NCBI RefSeq assembly: GCF_004367745.1
Contig: NZ_CP037993.1
Coordinates: 1,984,001-2,048,000, forward strand
DNA length: 64,000 bases
Direction: 5' to 3'
DNA from: Herbaspirillum huttiense
GTDB lineage: Bacteria; Pseudomonadota; Gammaproteobacteria; Burkholderiales; Burkholderiaceae_D
The notes under the pieces are model-generated. The model saw only the letters and a program-made list of their open reading frames with translations. It was not told the origin of the DNA and made no database searches. The position numbers and the translations under genes are program-made. Numbering within the stretch: position 1 is the stretch's first letter; every line of letters starts with the position of its first letter. Positions 7,588 through 17,083 of the stretch are shown piece by piece.

Positions 7588-9723
7588 GTGTTCAATAAAG
7601 TAACCAAGACCTTCCAGTACGGTCAGCATCAAGTGACCCTGGAAACCGGCGAAATCGCTCGCCAGGCTTCTGGCGCCGTGGTGGTGTCGGTGGAAGACAC
7701 CGTCATCCTGGCCACCGTGGTGGCCCGCAAGGAAGCCAAGCCCGGCCAGGACTTCTTCCCCCTGACGGTCGACTACATCGAGAAGACCTATGCAGCCGGC
7801 CGCATCCCCGGCGGTTTCTTCAAGCGTGAAGGCAAGCCTTCCGAAAAGGAAACCCTGACCTCGCGCCTGATCGATCGTCCGATCCGCCCGCTGTTCCCGG
7901 AAGGCTACCTCAACGAAGTGCAGGTGATCATCCACGTGCTGTCCGTGAATCCTGAAATCGATCCGGACATCCCCGCCATGATCGGTGCCTCGGCAGCCCT
8001 GTCGCTGGCCGGCATCCCCTTCAATGGCCCGGTGGGCGCCGCCCGCGTGGGTTACATCGACGGCCAGTACGTCCTCAACCCGACTACCTCGCAGCTGAAG
8101 TCCTCGCAGCTGGACCTGGTGGTGGCCGGTACCGAAACCGCCGTGCTGATGGTGGAATCGGAAGCCGATCAACTGTCCGAAGAAGTCATGCTGGGCGCTG
8201 TCGTGTTCGGTCACGACCAGTCCAAGGCTGTCATCGAAGCCATCCACGCCCTGGTGCGTGACGGCGGCAAGCCGGAAGTCCAGTGGACCGCCCCGGCCAA
8301 GAACGAAGCCCTGATCGCGCGCGTGTCGCAACTGGCCGAAGGCCCGCTGCGCGAAGCCTACCAGACCAAGGACAAGCAAGCCCGTACCGAAAAGCTCAAG
8401 GCCGTCACCGCCCAGGTCAACGAAGCCCTGGTCGCTGAAGCCGCTGCCAACAACGGCGTGGCTGCGGATGCTGCCGAAGTCGGTTCCATCCTGTTCGACC
8501 TGGAAGCCAAGATCGTGCGTTCGCAGATCCTGGAAGGCGAACCCCGCATCGACGGCCGCGACACCCGCACCGTGCGTCCGATCTCGATCCGTACCGGCGT
8601 GCTGCCGCGTACCCACGGTTCGGCCCTGTTCACCCGTGGCGAAACGCAAGCCCTGGTCATCGCGACCCTGGGTACCGCACGCGACGAACAGAAGATCGAC
8701 GGTCTCTTGGGTGAATACTCCGACCGCTTCATGCTCCACTACAACATGCCTCCGTTCGCCACCGGCGAAACCGGTCGCGTGGGCACTCCGAAGCGCCGCG
8801 AAATCGGCCACGGCCGCCTGGCCAAGCGCGCGCTGATCGCCGCGCTGCCGGCTGCTGACGAGTTCAGCTACTCGGTGCGCCTGGTCTCGGAAATCACCGA
8901 GTCCAACGGTTCCTCCTCGATGGCATCGGTGTGCGGCGGCTGCCTGGCACTGATGGACGCCGGTGTGCCGATGAAGGCCCACGTGGCCGGCATCGCCATG
9001 GGCCTGATCAAGGAAGGCAACAAGTTTGCCGTGCTGACCGACATCCTGGGCGATGAAGATCACCTGGGCGACATGGACTTCAAGGTGGCCGGTACTGCCA
9101 ACGGCATTACCGCCCTGCAGATGGACATCAAGATCCAGGGCATCACCAAGGAAATCATGCAGGTCGCGCTGGAGCAGGCCAAGGAAGGCCGCCACCACAT
9201 CCTGGGCAAGATGCAGGAAGCCGTCCCGGCTGGCCGTGCCGAGCTGTCCGACTTCGCCCCGCGCCTGATCACCATCAAGATCAATCCGGAAAAGATCCGT
9301 GACGTGATCGGCAAGGGCGGCGCCGTCATTCGCGCGCTGACCGAAGAAACCGGCACCCAGATCGACATCAGCGACGAAGGCGTGGTCACCATCGCCTCCG
9401 TGGATGCGTCGGCTGGCCAGGAAGCCAAGCGCCGCATCGAAGAGCTGACCGCTTCCGTGGAAGTGGGCAAGATCTACGAAGGCACCGTCTTGAAGCTGCT
9501 GGACTTCGGCGCCATCGTCCAGGTCCTGCCGGGCAAGGATGGCCTGCTGCACATCAGCCAGATCGCCAACGAGCGCGTCAACGCCGTGGCCGACTACCTG
9601 AAGGAAGGCCAGCAAGTGCGCGTCAAGGTTCTGGAAACCGATGACCGCGGCCGCCTGAAGCTGTCGATGAAGGCTGCCCAGGCTGAAGAGGGCGACGCTG
9701 CCGCTCCGCAAGAAGCGCAGTAA
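7588..9723 (+). CDS. pnp: Polynucleotide phosphorylase (PNPase)
   Basis: This 711-residue exoribonuclease degrades RNA 3'-5' by phosphorolysis and is a component of the RNA degradosome. It has two RNase PH-like domains (about 1-220 and 310-540, the second with the [11 protein letters not shown] catalytic segment). A KH domain follows ([17 protein letters not shown], about 570-590), then an S1 domain ([20 protein letters not shown], about 625 onward). The start codon is GTG, supported by AGAAAGGAAA 5 nt upstream and by the usual [14 protein letters not shown]-terminus. Length is normal. It is followed by its own terminator. Confidence 0.99.
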   Translation: MFNKVTKTFQYGQHQVTLETGEIARQASGAVVVSVEDTVILATVVARKEAKPGQDFFPLTVDYIEKTYAAGRIPGGFFKREGKPSEKETLTSRLIDRPIRPLFPEGYLNEVQVIIHVLSVNPEIDPDIPAMIGASAALSLAGIPFNGPVGAARVGYIDGQYVLNPTTSQLKSSQLDLVVAGTETAVLMVESEADQLSEEVMLGAVVFGHDQSKAVIEAIHALVRDGGKPEVQWTAPAKNEALIARVSQLAEGPLREAYQTKDKQARTEKLKAVTAQVNEALVAEAAANNGVAADAAEVGSILFDLEAKIVRSQILEGEPRIDGRDTRTVRPISIRTGVLPRTHGSALFTRGETQALVIATLGTARDEQKIDGLLGEYSDRFMLHYNMPPFATGETGRVGTPKRREIGHGRLAKRALIAALPAADEFSYSVRLVSEITESNGSSSMASVCGGCLALMDAGVPMKAHVAGIAMGLIKEGNKFAVLTDILGDEDHLGDMDFKVAGTANGITALQMDIKIQGITKEIMQVALEQAKEGRHHILGKMQEAVPAGRAELSDFAPRLITIKINPEKIRDVIGKGGAVIRALTEETGTQIDISDEGVVTIASVDASAGQEAKRRIEELTASVEVGKIYEGTVLKLLDFGAIVQVLPGKDGLLHISQIANERVNAVADYLKEGQQVRVKVLETDDRGRLKLSMKAAQAEEGDAAAPQEAQ

Positions 9724-9750
9724 TCCCTTCTGCCTGAACAGGCAACAAGA

Positions 9751-9785
9751 AAATCCCCCGTGCCGCAAGGCCGGGGGATTTTTTT
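9751..9785 (+). terminator. Rho-independent terminator of pnp
   Basis: AATCCCCCG (9752-9760) pairs with CGGGGGATT (9772-9780), followed by a run of T (9779-9785). Confidence 0.9.
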
Positions 9786-10030
9786 ATGCGTGCAAGTTGA
9801 TGCGGACAATCTGCCCAAGTGATTTCGAACCAAAAGTATGCGATTCTGTCCGTCTGCTTTGAGGGACATCAAGGTTCCGGTGTGCCGCGCTCATCAGGGG
9901 AGGGCGTGGTACTGCCAACAGGCAGATCCGCAGATCCGAATAGAGAGTAGGGGACAGCCGTGCGGCCAGGTCAGATTCATTTGACCGGCCTGCGCGGACA
10001 GAACAACACGTTACTTTTGAAAGGAAGGCA
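9786..10030 (+). other. Non-coding stretch upstream of the NADH dehydrogenase gene
   Basis: No gene is seen. It contains an inverted repeat, GGCC-A-GGTCA (9964-9973) with TGACCGGCC (9982-9990), 40 bp before the start codon, which could be an operator or leader hairpin. GAAAGGAAGG (10019-10028) is the ribosome-binding site. No confident promoter pair was found. Confidence 0.4.
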
Positions 10031-11323
10031 ATGCCCCACGTCATCATCATCGGTTGCGGCTTCGGCGGTCTGGCCGCTGCGCGTGAACTGGCCCACGCCG
10101 ATGTGCGCATCACCATGATCGATCGCAGCAACCACCACCTGTTCCAGCCCTTGCTGTACCAGGTGGCCACGGCCGGGCTGTCGGCCCCGGCCATCAGCGC
10201 GCCGATCCGCGCCATCCTGGCGCAGCAGCGCAACCTCACCACGCTGATGGCGGCGGTGACCGGGATCGATACCGCCGGCAAGTCCGTCACGCTGGAAGAC
10301 GGCAGCGAACTGTCCTATGACTACCTCATCGTCGCCGCAGGCTCCACGCACAGCTACTTCGGCCGCGATGAATGGAGCGCGCTGGCGCCGGGCCTGAAGA
10401 CGCTGGAGGATGCCTTCGAGATCCGCAAGCGCATCCTGATGGCCTTTGAACATGCCGAGCGCGAGACCGATGCGCGCCGTCGCCAGGAATGGCTGACCTT
10501 CACCGTCATCGGCGGCGGGGCCACGGGCGTGGAGATGGCCGGTACGCTGGTGGAAATTGCGCGCCATACGCTGTCGGGCGAATTCCGCAATATCGATCCG
10601 CATTCGGCACGCGTGGTGCTGGTGGAAGGCTCGGAGCGCGTACTGGGGGCCTATCCTGAGGACCTCTCCGAGAAAGCCCGTGAACAATTGCAGAAGCTGG
10701 GTGTGGACGTGCGCACCGGCTGCCGCGTGGTGCACATCGACGAGACCTGCGTGCGCTATGCCAATTTCGATGGCGAGCAGAGTCTGGCCACGCGCACCGT
10801 GATCTGGTCGGCAGGTGTAGCGGCCTCGCCGCTGGGCAAGAAGCTGGGTGTACCGGTGGACCGTGCTGGTCGTGTACCGGTCACGCCGCAGCTCTGTATT
10901 GGTGGCCATGACGAAGTGTTTGTGATCGGTGACCTGGCCGCCGCACAGTCGGACGGCAAGCCGGTGCCGGGCGTGTCACCGGCGGCCAAGCAGATGGGCC
11001 GCGTGGCCGCGCGCAACATCAAGCATCACATCGCCGGACAGCCGGCCGAGAGCTTCGTCTACAAGGACTACGGATCGCTGGCCACCATCGGTCGCCGCGC
11101 TGCCATTGCCATGGTCGGCAAGCTCAAGTTCTCGGGGTATCCGGCCTGGCTGTTCTGGCTGTTCGTGCACGTGTATTTCCTGATCGGCTTCCGCAACCGC
11201 ATCATGGTGATGGCTGATTGGGCCTGGGCGTATTTCACCTTCAAGCGCAGTGCACGAGTGATCTCGGCGACCATGCCGACGCACACCGAGCAGACGCCCT
11301 TGCGCAAGGAAGTGGCTGAGTAG
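10031..11323 (+). CDS. ndh: Type II NADH:quinone dehydrogenase (NDH-2)
   Basis: This 430-residue FAD enzyme of the pyridine-nucleotide disulphide oxidoreductase fold passes electrons from NADH to quinone without pumping protons. Two dinucleotide-binding motifs are visible: VIIIGCGFGGLAAARELA (residues 4-21, FAD) and FTVIGGGATGVEMAG (about 157-171, NADH). FVIGDLAA and the GVSPAAKQMGRVAARNI segment close the FAD site. The C-terminus (WLFWLFVHVYFLIGF) is hydrophobic and probably anchors it to the inner membrane. The organism therefore has both NDH-2 and complex I in this window. The gene is monocistronic, bounded by terminators. Confidence 0.93.
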   Translation: MPHVIIIGCGFGGLAAARELAHADVRITMIDRSNHHLFQPLLYQVATAGLSAPAISAPIRAILAQQRNLTTLMAAVTGIDTAGKSVTLEDGSELSYDYLIVAAGSTHSYFGRDEWSALAPGLKTLEDAFEIRKRILMAFEHAERETDARRRQEWLTFTVIGGGATGVEMAGTLVEIARHTLSGEFRNIDPHSARVVLVEGSERVLGAYPEDLSEKAREQLQKLGVDVRTGCRVVHIDETCVRYANFDGEQSLATRTVIWSAGVAASPLGKKLGVPVDRAGRVPVTPQLCIGGHDEVFVIGDLAAAQSDGKPVPGVSPAAKQMGRVAARNIKHHIAGQPAESFVYKDYGSLATIGRRAAIAMVGKLKFSGYPAWLFWLFVHVYFLIGFRNRIMVMADWAWAYFTFKRSARVISATMPTHTEQTPLRKEVAE

Positions 11324-11344
11324 ATTCGGTCTGCATTCCAGCAA

Positions 11345-11385
11345 AAAGCCCTCGCTTCCGTGATCGGGAGCGAGGGCTTTGTTTT
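11345..11385. terminator. Strong rho-independent terminator after ndh
   Basis: AAAGCCCTCGCT (11345-11356) pairs with AGCGAGGGCTTT (11369-11380), extended by CCG/CGG to a TGAT tetraloop, followed by TTTGTTTT. A-rich sequence on the left side lets it also work for the converging DUF2891 gene. Confidence 0.9.
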
Positions 11386-11405
11386 GCGGGAGGACGGCGT
11401 GTGGA

Positions 11406-12410
11406 TCAGTCTTCCAGCGCCAGCATGGCAAAGCTGGCCAGCCAGTGGCCACCGCTGTAGTGGCTGCCGACCACCTGGTCGATGGAGGCCGCGATGTGGC
11501 GCTGGATCGCCGCTTCGATCGCACTGTGTGCCGCGTGATGGGCGGGCAGGTGACGCAGCACGTTCTTCATGCACCAGGCGCGCGAGAGGTTCAGGCCATC
11601 CAGATGCGCAACCTTCGGATCGGTCGGGTCGGAGACGTAGGCGGGATGCGTGATCTGGGTGACTTCGGCAATGCGGGGCAGATACAGATCGAACCATCCG
11701 GTGAATGCATCGGATGACAGCACCTTGCTCATCAACAAGGCCTCGGTCAGCGCACCAGAGATGAATTCGTCACCACCCGGTTCATAGTGAGCCGGATAGT
11801 CGGTGTCCTTGCCGTAGTGTTGATTCGACCAGTCGACAATCAGCGCTTCCAGTTCGGTATCAGTGACGTGACGCGCGTAATCCAACGCCAGGGCAAGTGA
11901 AAACGCTGTGTTGAAGTGCGTGCCGACGCGAATCGGATAGCTCAGCTTCGACAGATAGTCGAACAGGCGACGCCTGATCTCGGTGGTCAGCGGTTTCATC
12001 GCAGCATGCCATTCGGCCGCACGGGGATGGGCCGACATCAACAGTTCCTGGTCCAGTGCCAGCAACCAGCCGAAGCCGTAGGGGCGTTCGAAGGGGGCGC
12101 GATTGGGCCCACGGAAATAGTCCGTTTCGCGCTCCATGAGCTCAGGGGTGAAATGCTCGTCAAAGATCGCCGTGATCTCGTCAGTGACCGCCATCGACGG
12201 ATACTGGCGCAGGCAGCGCAACAGCAGCCAGTAGCCATGCACCGCCGAGTGCCAGTCATAGCAGCCGTAGAAGACCGGATGCATCGCGCGCGGGGAGAGC
12301 ACATCGCCCTCATCGTTGAGCAGATGCATGATGTGGTTGGGATATTCCTGGCGCAGGTAGGCCAGCGGCATGCGGGCAAATTGTTCGGCCCGGTCTAGAG
12401 TGAGTTGCAT
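11406..12410 (-). CDS. DUF2891 family protein
   Basis: The 334-residue protein is a DUF2891 member: YPNHIMHLL near the start, HPVFYGCYDWHSAVHGYW (about residues 44-61), PYGFGWLLALDQEL, and a C-terminal SGGHWLASFA. It is rich in Trp, His and Tyr and is probably an alpha/alpha-barrel glycosidase-like fold. No signal peptide is seen and no function is established. It is the last gene of the 5-oxoproline cluster, 73 bp after DUF979. The start at 12410 has AGGAGTCCCC before it; the longer reading from 12497 adds a low-quality N-terminus. A role in processing a pyroglutamyl or related substrate is only an inference from context. Confidence 0.85.
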   Translation of the reverse strand: MQLTLDRAEQFARMPLAYLRQEYPNHIMHLLNDEGDVLSPRAMHPVFYGCYDWHSAVHGYWLLLRCLRQYPSMAVTDEITAIFDEHFTPELMERETDYFRGPNRAPFERPYGFGWLLALDQELLMSAHPRAAEWHAAMKPLTTEIRRRLFDYLSKLSYPIRVGTHFNTAFSLALALDYARHVTDTELEALIVDWSNQHYGKDTDYPAHYEPGGDEFISGALTEALLMSKVLSSDAFTGWFDLYLPRIAEVTQITHPAYVSDPTDPKVAHLDGLNLSRAWCMKNVLRHLPAHHAAHSAIEAAIQRHIAASIDQVVGSHYSGGHWLASFAMLALED

Positions 12411-12483
12411 GGGGACTCCTTGAAGCAAGTGGGGCGACCGGGCCGCAACAGCGCATGCGGCCAGGTCAGGCCTTCCGTTCAGA

Positions 12484-13470
12484 TCAGCGGAAGGCAAGGA
12501 AGTACATCAGGAACACGTTCACGGTCAGCAGCGTCAGTGCAGTCGGGATCTGCACCTTGATGACCTGGTACTTGTTCTTCAGTTCCAGCAGCGCGGCCGG
12601 CACGATGTTGTAGTTCGCGGCCATGGGCGTCATGAGCGTACCGCAATAGCCGGAGTACATGCCGATGGCCACCAGCGGTGCCGGATCGGCGTGATGCCCC
12701 AGGATCAGGAAGGGCAGCGCGATGCCCGCGCTCATCACCGGGAAGGCGGCGAAGGCATTGCCCATCACCATCGTGAACAACGCCATGCCCACGCAGTAGA
12801 TCACCACCACCAGGAAGCGATTGTCCGGATTGACGAACAGGCTCACCACCTGCTGCACCGAGGTGCCGGTCTTGGCGGCGACGAAAACGCCACCGAGCAT
12901 GGCCAGCATCAGCGGCAGGATCGCGGCCCAACCGATGGAGTCCACCAGGCGGCGCGACTGGCGTACCGCTTGCAGCGGCGTGCCACGGGTGAGCACGCAA
13001 CCGGCGATGAGCGCACACACGCAAGCCACGCACAGGGCGGCCAGGGTCAGCTGCTTCTGGTCCAGCAGCATCAGGCCACCGACCGAGACGCCCTTGAGCA
13101 GGACGGTACAGGCCACCGTGATGACCGGGATCAGCACCGCCGGGAAGAACAGCCAGTTGCCCAGCCGTTTGGCCGACGCCACGCGATCCTCATGCGTGGA
13201 GGTCGCATAGCTGCCCATGGAGAGCATGCCGGTTCCGGCGATGAGCGAGATGATGATGACGGTGCCGCCGATGATGCGGTGAGCCATGGACTTGCCCAGG
13301 CTTTCCACCAGCAGGTCGCCGAACAGGAATACGGCGCCGAACAGGAACCAGAACAGGGCCGTGGTGAAGCGCTTGGGGTTGCCCTTGTCACGCAGGGTCA
13401 TCACGGTCAGCATCATGACGATGATGCCGATGAGGTAGTAGATGCGGTTGATCGAGATGAGCGTATTCAT
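12484..13470 (-). CDS. DUF979 family membrane protein, putative 5-oxoproline permease subunit
   Basis: The 328-residue protein has about 9-10 predicted membrane helices and matches DUF979 (NRIYYLIG near the start; GNAFAAFPVMSAGI and GYCGTLMTPMAANYN near the end). DUF979 proteins almost always pair with DUF969 and often lie next to pyrrolidone-carboxylate peptidase or 5-oxoprolinase genes. Its start overlaps the DUF969 stop by 4 nt (ATGA), implying translational coupling and a two-part membrane complex. Transport of 5-oxoproline is inferred from context. The start is set at 13470 because the longer reading overlaps DUF969 extensively. Confidence 0.88.
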   Translation of the reverse strand: MNTLISINRIYYLIGIIVMMLTVMTLRDKGNPKRFTTALFWFLFGAVFLFGDLLVESLGKSMAHRIIGGTVIIISLIAGTGMLSMGSYATSTHEDRVASAKRLGNWLFFPAVLIPVITVACTVLLKGVSVGGLMLLDQKQLTLAALCVACVCALIAGCVLTRGTPLQAVRQSRRLVDSIGWAAILPLMLAMLGGVFVAAKTGTSVQQVVSLFVNPDNRFLVVVIYCVGMALFTMVMGNAFAAFPVMSAGIALPFLILGHHADPAPLVAIGMYSGYCGTLMTPMAANYNIVPAALLELKNKYQVIKVQIPTALTLLTVNVFLMYFLAFR

Positions 13471-14192
13471 GCGGATACCTTGGCAGCGGATTGGGTAGCT
13501 TTCCACGCATCGACGTCGCGGCGGATGGAAGCGTCGAGACGGGTCAGGCGGAACATGTGGATCACCAGTGCCGACAGGGCAGTGGGGATGGCCCACAGGC
13601 CGATGTGCAGCGGCTCGATGTTGGTGATGCCGTTTTCCTTCAGGAAGGCATCCATCAGCAGCACCGCGCCGAAGGCGATGAAGATGTCCTCGCCGAAGAA
13701 CACCGCGATGTTGTCGCAGGCGGCGGCATGGGCCTTGATCTTGTCGCGGATGTGTTGCGGCAGGTCTTCGCCATAGGCGTTGACCGCTGCGCCTTCGGCC
13801 ATCGGTGCCAGCAGCGGACGTACCGTCTGCGCCTGGCCGCCGAGATAGATCAGGCCCAGTGCGGCCGTGCCTTCACGCAGGATGAAGTAGAGCATCAGGA
13901 TGCGCGCCGAGGTGGCGCTGGCGATGCTGGAGATCCACGCCTGGGCGCGTTCCTTCAGACCGTAATGTTCCAGCAGGCCGATGATCGGCAGGATCAGCAG
14001 GAAGGTCGCCAGCGAACGGCTGTTGACGAACTTCTCGCCGAAGGTTTCCAGCAGCATGCCGAAGTCCATGCCGACCGACAGGCCGGTGGTGAGACCCGCG
14101 ACCGTGACCACCAGCAGCGGGTTGAAACGCAAGGCAAAACCGGCCACGACGATCGGTATCCCGATCAGTGGCAACAGTGTCGTACTCTCCAT
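13467..14192 (-). CDS. DUF969 family membrane protein, putative 5-oxoproline permease subunit
   Basis: This 241-residue integral membrane protein (about 5-6 helices) matches DUF969: LLPLIGIPIVVAGFALRFNP at the N-terminus, FVNSRSLATFLLILPIIGLL, and GGQAQTVRPLLAPMAEGAA. It is the first half of the DUF969-DUF979 pair. The start at 14192 has GGGAG upstream and gives a hydrophobic N-terminus; a longer reading from 14300 adds 36 residues with no family similarity. It lies 260 bp downstream of pxpA on the same strand, so it may be in the pxp operon or have its own promoter. Confidence 0.88.
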   Translation of the reverse strand: MESTTLLPLIGIPIVVAGFALRFNPLLVVTVAGLTTGLSVGMDFGMLLETFGEKFVNSRSLATFLLILPIIGLLEHYGLKERAQAWISSIASATSARILMLYFILREGTAALGLIYLGGQAQTVRPLLAPMAEGAAVNAYGEDLPQHIRDKIKAHAAACDNIAVFFGEDIFIAFGAVLLMDAFLKENGITNIEPLHIGLWAIPTALSALVIHMFRLTRLDASIRRDVDAWKATQSAAKVSA

Positions 14193-14452
14193 GAAAAACT
14201 CCCTATGTGAATGAGGAAAAATCCTGCCGCCATGGTGCAAGGTCCGTGCCAGCGATGTCGCGGAAAGCCGCGCCCGTACTGGCTTTGCGGGAATCTGCAA
14301 AGAGTAGGGTCGTGACTTTTCCTGCGACCTCGCGGGCCTCAGGCTGACGGCTTTTCTTGTTGTTTTCGGAACGGAACTACAGCTTGCAGCACCCCGTGTT
14401 CAACTGCGGGTGCCTACTTTCCTGCGTCTTGCGACGACGCCGGAAAAATCCT

Positions 14453-15193
14453 TCATATCGCCGCGCGCACGGCAATCTGCTCGGCGTGCAGGCGTGCCCG
14501 AATCTGGCGCGCGAAATCCAGAGCGTGCGCGCCATCTCCGTGCAGGCATACGGTTTGTGCATTGACCTCGACCAGGCTGCCGTCGATGGCCTTGACCTTC
14601 TTCTGCTTGACCAGCATCAGCGTTTGGGCGATGGCGTCGGCATCGTTGTCGATCATGGCGCCGGGCTTGCTGCGCGCGACCAGGCTGCCATCGGCTTCAT
14701 AGGCACGATCGGCAAACACTTCTTCCACCGCATTGAGGTCGGCATGGCGGGCGGCGGCGATCAGTTCGCTGCCGGCCAGGCCATACAGGCTCAGTTCCGG
14801 ATTGAAGGTGCGGATGGCGGCGCAGATGGCATTGGCCAGCACGGCATCCTTGGCGGCCTGGTTGTAGAGCGCGCCGTGCGGCTTGACGTGGGTCATGCGG
14901 CCGCCTTCGGCGCGCACGATGGCATCGAGCGCACCGAGTTGATAGAGCATGCCGCTGACGATCTCTTCAGGCGGCAATTGCATGGCGCTGCGGCCGAAGT
15001 TTTCACGGTCGGGGAAACTGGGGTGGGCGCCGATGGCCACGTGGTTCTGGATCGCCCAGCGCACGCTGCGGCGCATGGTGCTGGCGTCGCCGGCATGCCA
15101 GCCGCAGGCGATGTTGGCGGAGCTGACCAGGGTCAGCAGTTGTTCATCGGTGTCGCAGCCTTCGCCGAGGTCGGCATTCAGATCGATATGCAT
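14453..15193 (-). CDS. pxpA: 5-oxoprolinase subunit A (LamB/YcsF family)
   Basis: The 246-residue protein has the LamB/YcsF signature: DLNADLGEG (residues 4-12), [25 protein letters not shown] and [10 protein letters not shown]. With PxpB and PxpC it forms the ATP-dependent prokaryotic 5-oxoprolinase that opens the pyroglutamate ring to glutamate, a clean-up reaction for a spontaneous damage product. It starts 9 nt after the pxpC stop with AAGGGAAC upstream. The gene order here is pxpB-pxpC-pxpA. The 260 bp that follow before DUF969 show no gene. Confidence 0.96.
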   Translation of the reverse strand: MHIDLNADLGEGCDTDEQLLTLVSSANIACGWHAGDASTMRRSVRWAIQNHVAIGAHPSFPDRENFGRSAMQLPPEEIVSGMLYQLGALDAIVRAEGGRMTHVKPHGALYNQAAKDAVLANAICAAIRTFNPELSLYGLAGSELIAAARHADLNAVEEVFADRAYEADGSLVARSKPGAMIDNDADAIAQTLMLVKQKKVKAIDGSLVEVNAQTVCLHGDGAHALDFARQIRARLHAEQIAVRAAI

Positions 15194-15202
15194 GGCGTTC
15201 CC

Positions 15203-16237
15203 TTATTTCTTGTAGAGCGTGGCGCGCGACCAGTCCAGAGCAGCGACCGTGGCGCGGATGGAATCGAGATAGCGCTGCTGTTCTTCGGCGGCGGCCAGGG
15301 CATCGGCCAGCGCGCAGGGTTCCAGCCGCAGGGTGGCGTTCAGCGGGGCCTGTGCCAGCTTCCACAGGTCGGCACCAATGATCACGCCGATCTTGGGATA
15401 GCCGCCGGTGGTCTGCGCATCGCCCATCAGGATGATGGGCTGGCCCGACGGTGGCACCTGGATCACGCCCGGCACGACGCCATGCGAGAGCATGTCGCGG
15501 CCTTGCTTGCGCTTGAGTTCAGGACCTTCGAGTCGATAGCCCATGCGGTTGCTGTTGGGCGTGACGCGCCAGGTATCGGACCACAGCGCTTCACGCGAAG
15601 TCTTGCTGAACTGATCGAATTCGGGGCCGGGCAGCACGCGCAAGGTGACGTGCTGGCTGTGTTCGTCTGCACGCAGGGCCAGGCCGCTCCAGCGAGGAGA
15701 ACGCACGCCGAAGGCGGGGCCGTGGACCGCTGCAGAGGCCGCGCTGGCGTCGCCGATGGGGAGCTTGTCGCCACGCTTGAGGGCGCGTCCCTGATGGCCG
15801 CCGAAACCGGCCTTCAGGTCCGTGCTGCGCGAGCCCAGCACCACAGGGACATCGATGCCACCCGCTACAGCGAGATAAGTCCGCATGCTGTGGCGCGGGG
15901 CCTGCTCGGGGGAATCGGCGGCCGCCAGGCTCAGCTTGAGCACGCTGCCGGCGCGCACCGGAATGCTCCAGCAGGCGGCGACGGGTTTGCCATCGAGGGT
16001 GGCGCCGATGTCGTCGCCACCGAGGGCGATGCGGGTGTCGCGGGTGAAGCGCAGCTCGGCCACGCCCATGGTGATTTCAAGTCCGGCCGCGTCGACCGGA
16101 TTGCCCACCAGCAGGTTGGCGCTGGCCAGGGCCAGCGTATTGAGGGCGCCGCCGGGATGGATGCCGAGGCTGCGATGGCCGGTGCGGCCCATGTCCTGCA
16201 CCGAGGCCAGCATGCCGGGTTGGATGATGTCGATCAT
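15203..16237 (-). CDS. pxpC: 5-oxoprolinase subunit C (biotin-dependent carboxylase-like)
   Basis: The 344-residue protein matches the KipA/allophanate-hydrolase subunit 2 family: IIQPGMLASVQDMGRTGHRS at the N-terminus (residues 3-22), GGALNTLALASANLLVGNP, and IGVIIGADLW at the C-terminal end. It works with PxpB and PxpA in ATP-dependent 5-oxoproline hydrolysis. Its start overlaps the pxpB stop by 4 nt (ATGA), so the two are translationally coupled, as in many proteobacteria. The length is slightly above the E. coli homologue. Confidence 0.95.
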   Translation of the reverse strand: MIDIIQPGMLASVQDMGRTGHRSLGIHPGGALNTLALASANLLVGNPVDAAGLEITMGVAELRFTRDTRIALGGDDIGATLDGKPVAACWSIPVRAGSVLKLSLAAADSPEQAPRHSMRTYLAVAGGIDVPVVLGSRSTDLKAGFGGHQGRALKRGDKLPIGDASAASAAVHGPAFGVRSPRWSGLALRADEHSQHVTLRVLPGPEFDQFSKTSREALWSDTWRVTPNSNRMGYRLEGPELKRKQGRDMLSHGVVPGVIQVPPSGQPIILMGDAQTTGGYPKIGVIIGADLWKLAQAPLNATLRLEPCALADALAAAEEQQRYLDSIRATVAALDWSRATLYKK

Positions 16238-16887
16238 GAGGCCACGCGCTCCACGGTAAAGCGTACACGGTCGCCGGGACGCAGCAGCGTCGGCGGTTGC
16301 TGGGAAGGATCGAACAGTTGCAGGGCGGTGCGGCCGATGAGTTGCCAGCCGCCGGGGGAGGCCATCGGATAGATGCCGGTCTGCTCGCCGCCGATGCCTA
16401 CCGACCCGGCCGGGATGCTCACCCGAGGCGTGGTGTGGCGCGGCGTGGCCAGGCTGGCATCGAGCCCGCCCATATAGGCGAAGCCGGGCAGGAAGCCGAG
16501 GAAATACACCACGTATTCGGCGCTGCTGTGGCGTTCGATCACTTCCCTGGTCGACAGGCCGGTGTGACGGGCCACGTTGTCCAGGTCAGGACCGGCGCTG
16601 CCGCCGTAGACCACCGGGATCTCGACCGTGCGGCCTTCGCTGGCTGTTGTGCCGAGTTTGGGCCAGCTCTTCAGGACGCGTTGCGTCAGGGTGTCGAGGT
16701 CGGCCACGGGGCGCTTGGTGATCAGGGTCAGGTTGTTCATGCCGGGCACGACTTCGCTGACTTCTTCCCATTCACTGGCCAGCGTGGCCAGTGCCCAGAT
16801 GCGTTGCTGCTGGGGCAGGGTGGCAGGGGCCGGCAAACTGCAGAGCAGTGCGCGGTCGCCCAAAGGGTGGAGCTGGGGTGGCTGCAT
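16234..16887 (-). CDS. pxpB: 5-oxoprolinase subunit B (KipI family)
   Basis: The 217-residue protein has KipI/allophanate-hydrolase subunit 1 motifs: PLGDRALLC near residue 8, VYFLGFLPGFAYMGGLD (about 128-144), the ATPRHTTPRVSIPAGSVGIG segment, and QTGIYPMASPGGWQLIGRT. It is the first gene of the minus-strand 5-oxoproline operon. The promoter should lie in the 196-bp AT-rich gap shared with the divergent MarR-like gene, but I cannot assign a convincing -35/-10 pair. Confidence 0.95.
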   Translation of the reverse strand: MQPPQLHPLGDRALLCSLPAPATLPQQQRIWALATLASEWEEVSEVVPGMNNLTLITKRPVADLDTLTQRVLKSWPKLGTTASEGRTVEIPVVYGGSAGPDLDNVARHTGLSTREVIERHSSAEYVVYFLGFLPGFAYMGGLDASLATPRHTTPRVSIPAGSVGIGGEQTGIYPMASPGGWQLIGRTALQLFDPSQQPPTLLRPGDRVRFTVERVAS

Positions 16888-17083
16888 GTGTCTCTCGCCT
16901 CGGCTGAGATTTTTGTTGAGAACCCGGCCGTGCCGCTGCCGGGGTCAAGGTGCGTCTGGTGATGCCCTGCTTTTTTGCGGATATTACATTTCAAAGAAAA
17001 TATAAACAATATGTCGATAAATTATTTATTTAACCTTTGCGCTATAGTGTTGCCATTCTGTCGTCCTGAGCCCCACGCTTCCC

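Noticed and set aside
7354-9768. 804-codon minus-strand frame opposite pnp
   Set aside because: Composition is an antisense shadow of pnp; pnp is unambiguous.
14357-16372. 671-codon plus-strand frame opposite pxpA and pxpC
   Set aside because: Shadow of the 5-oxoprolinase genes, with no recognisable domain.
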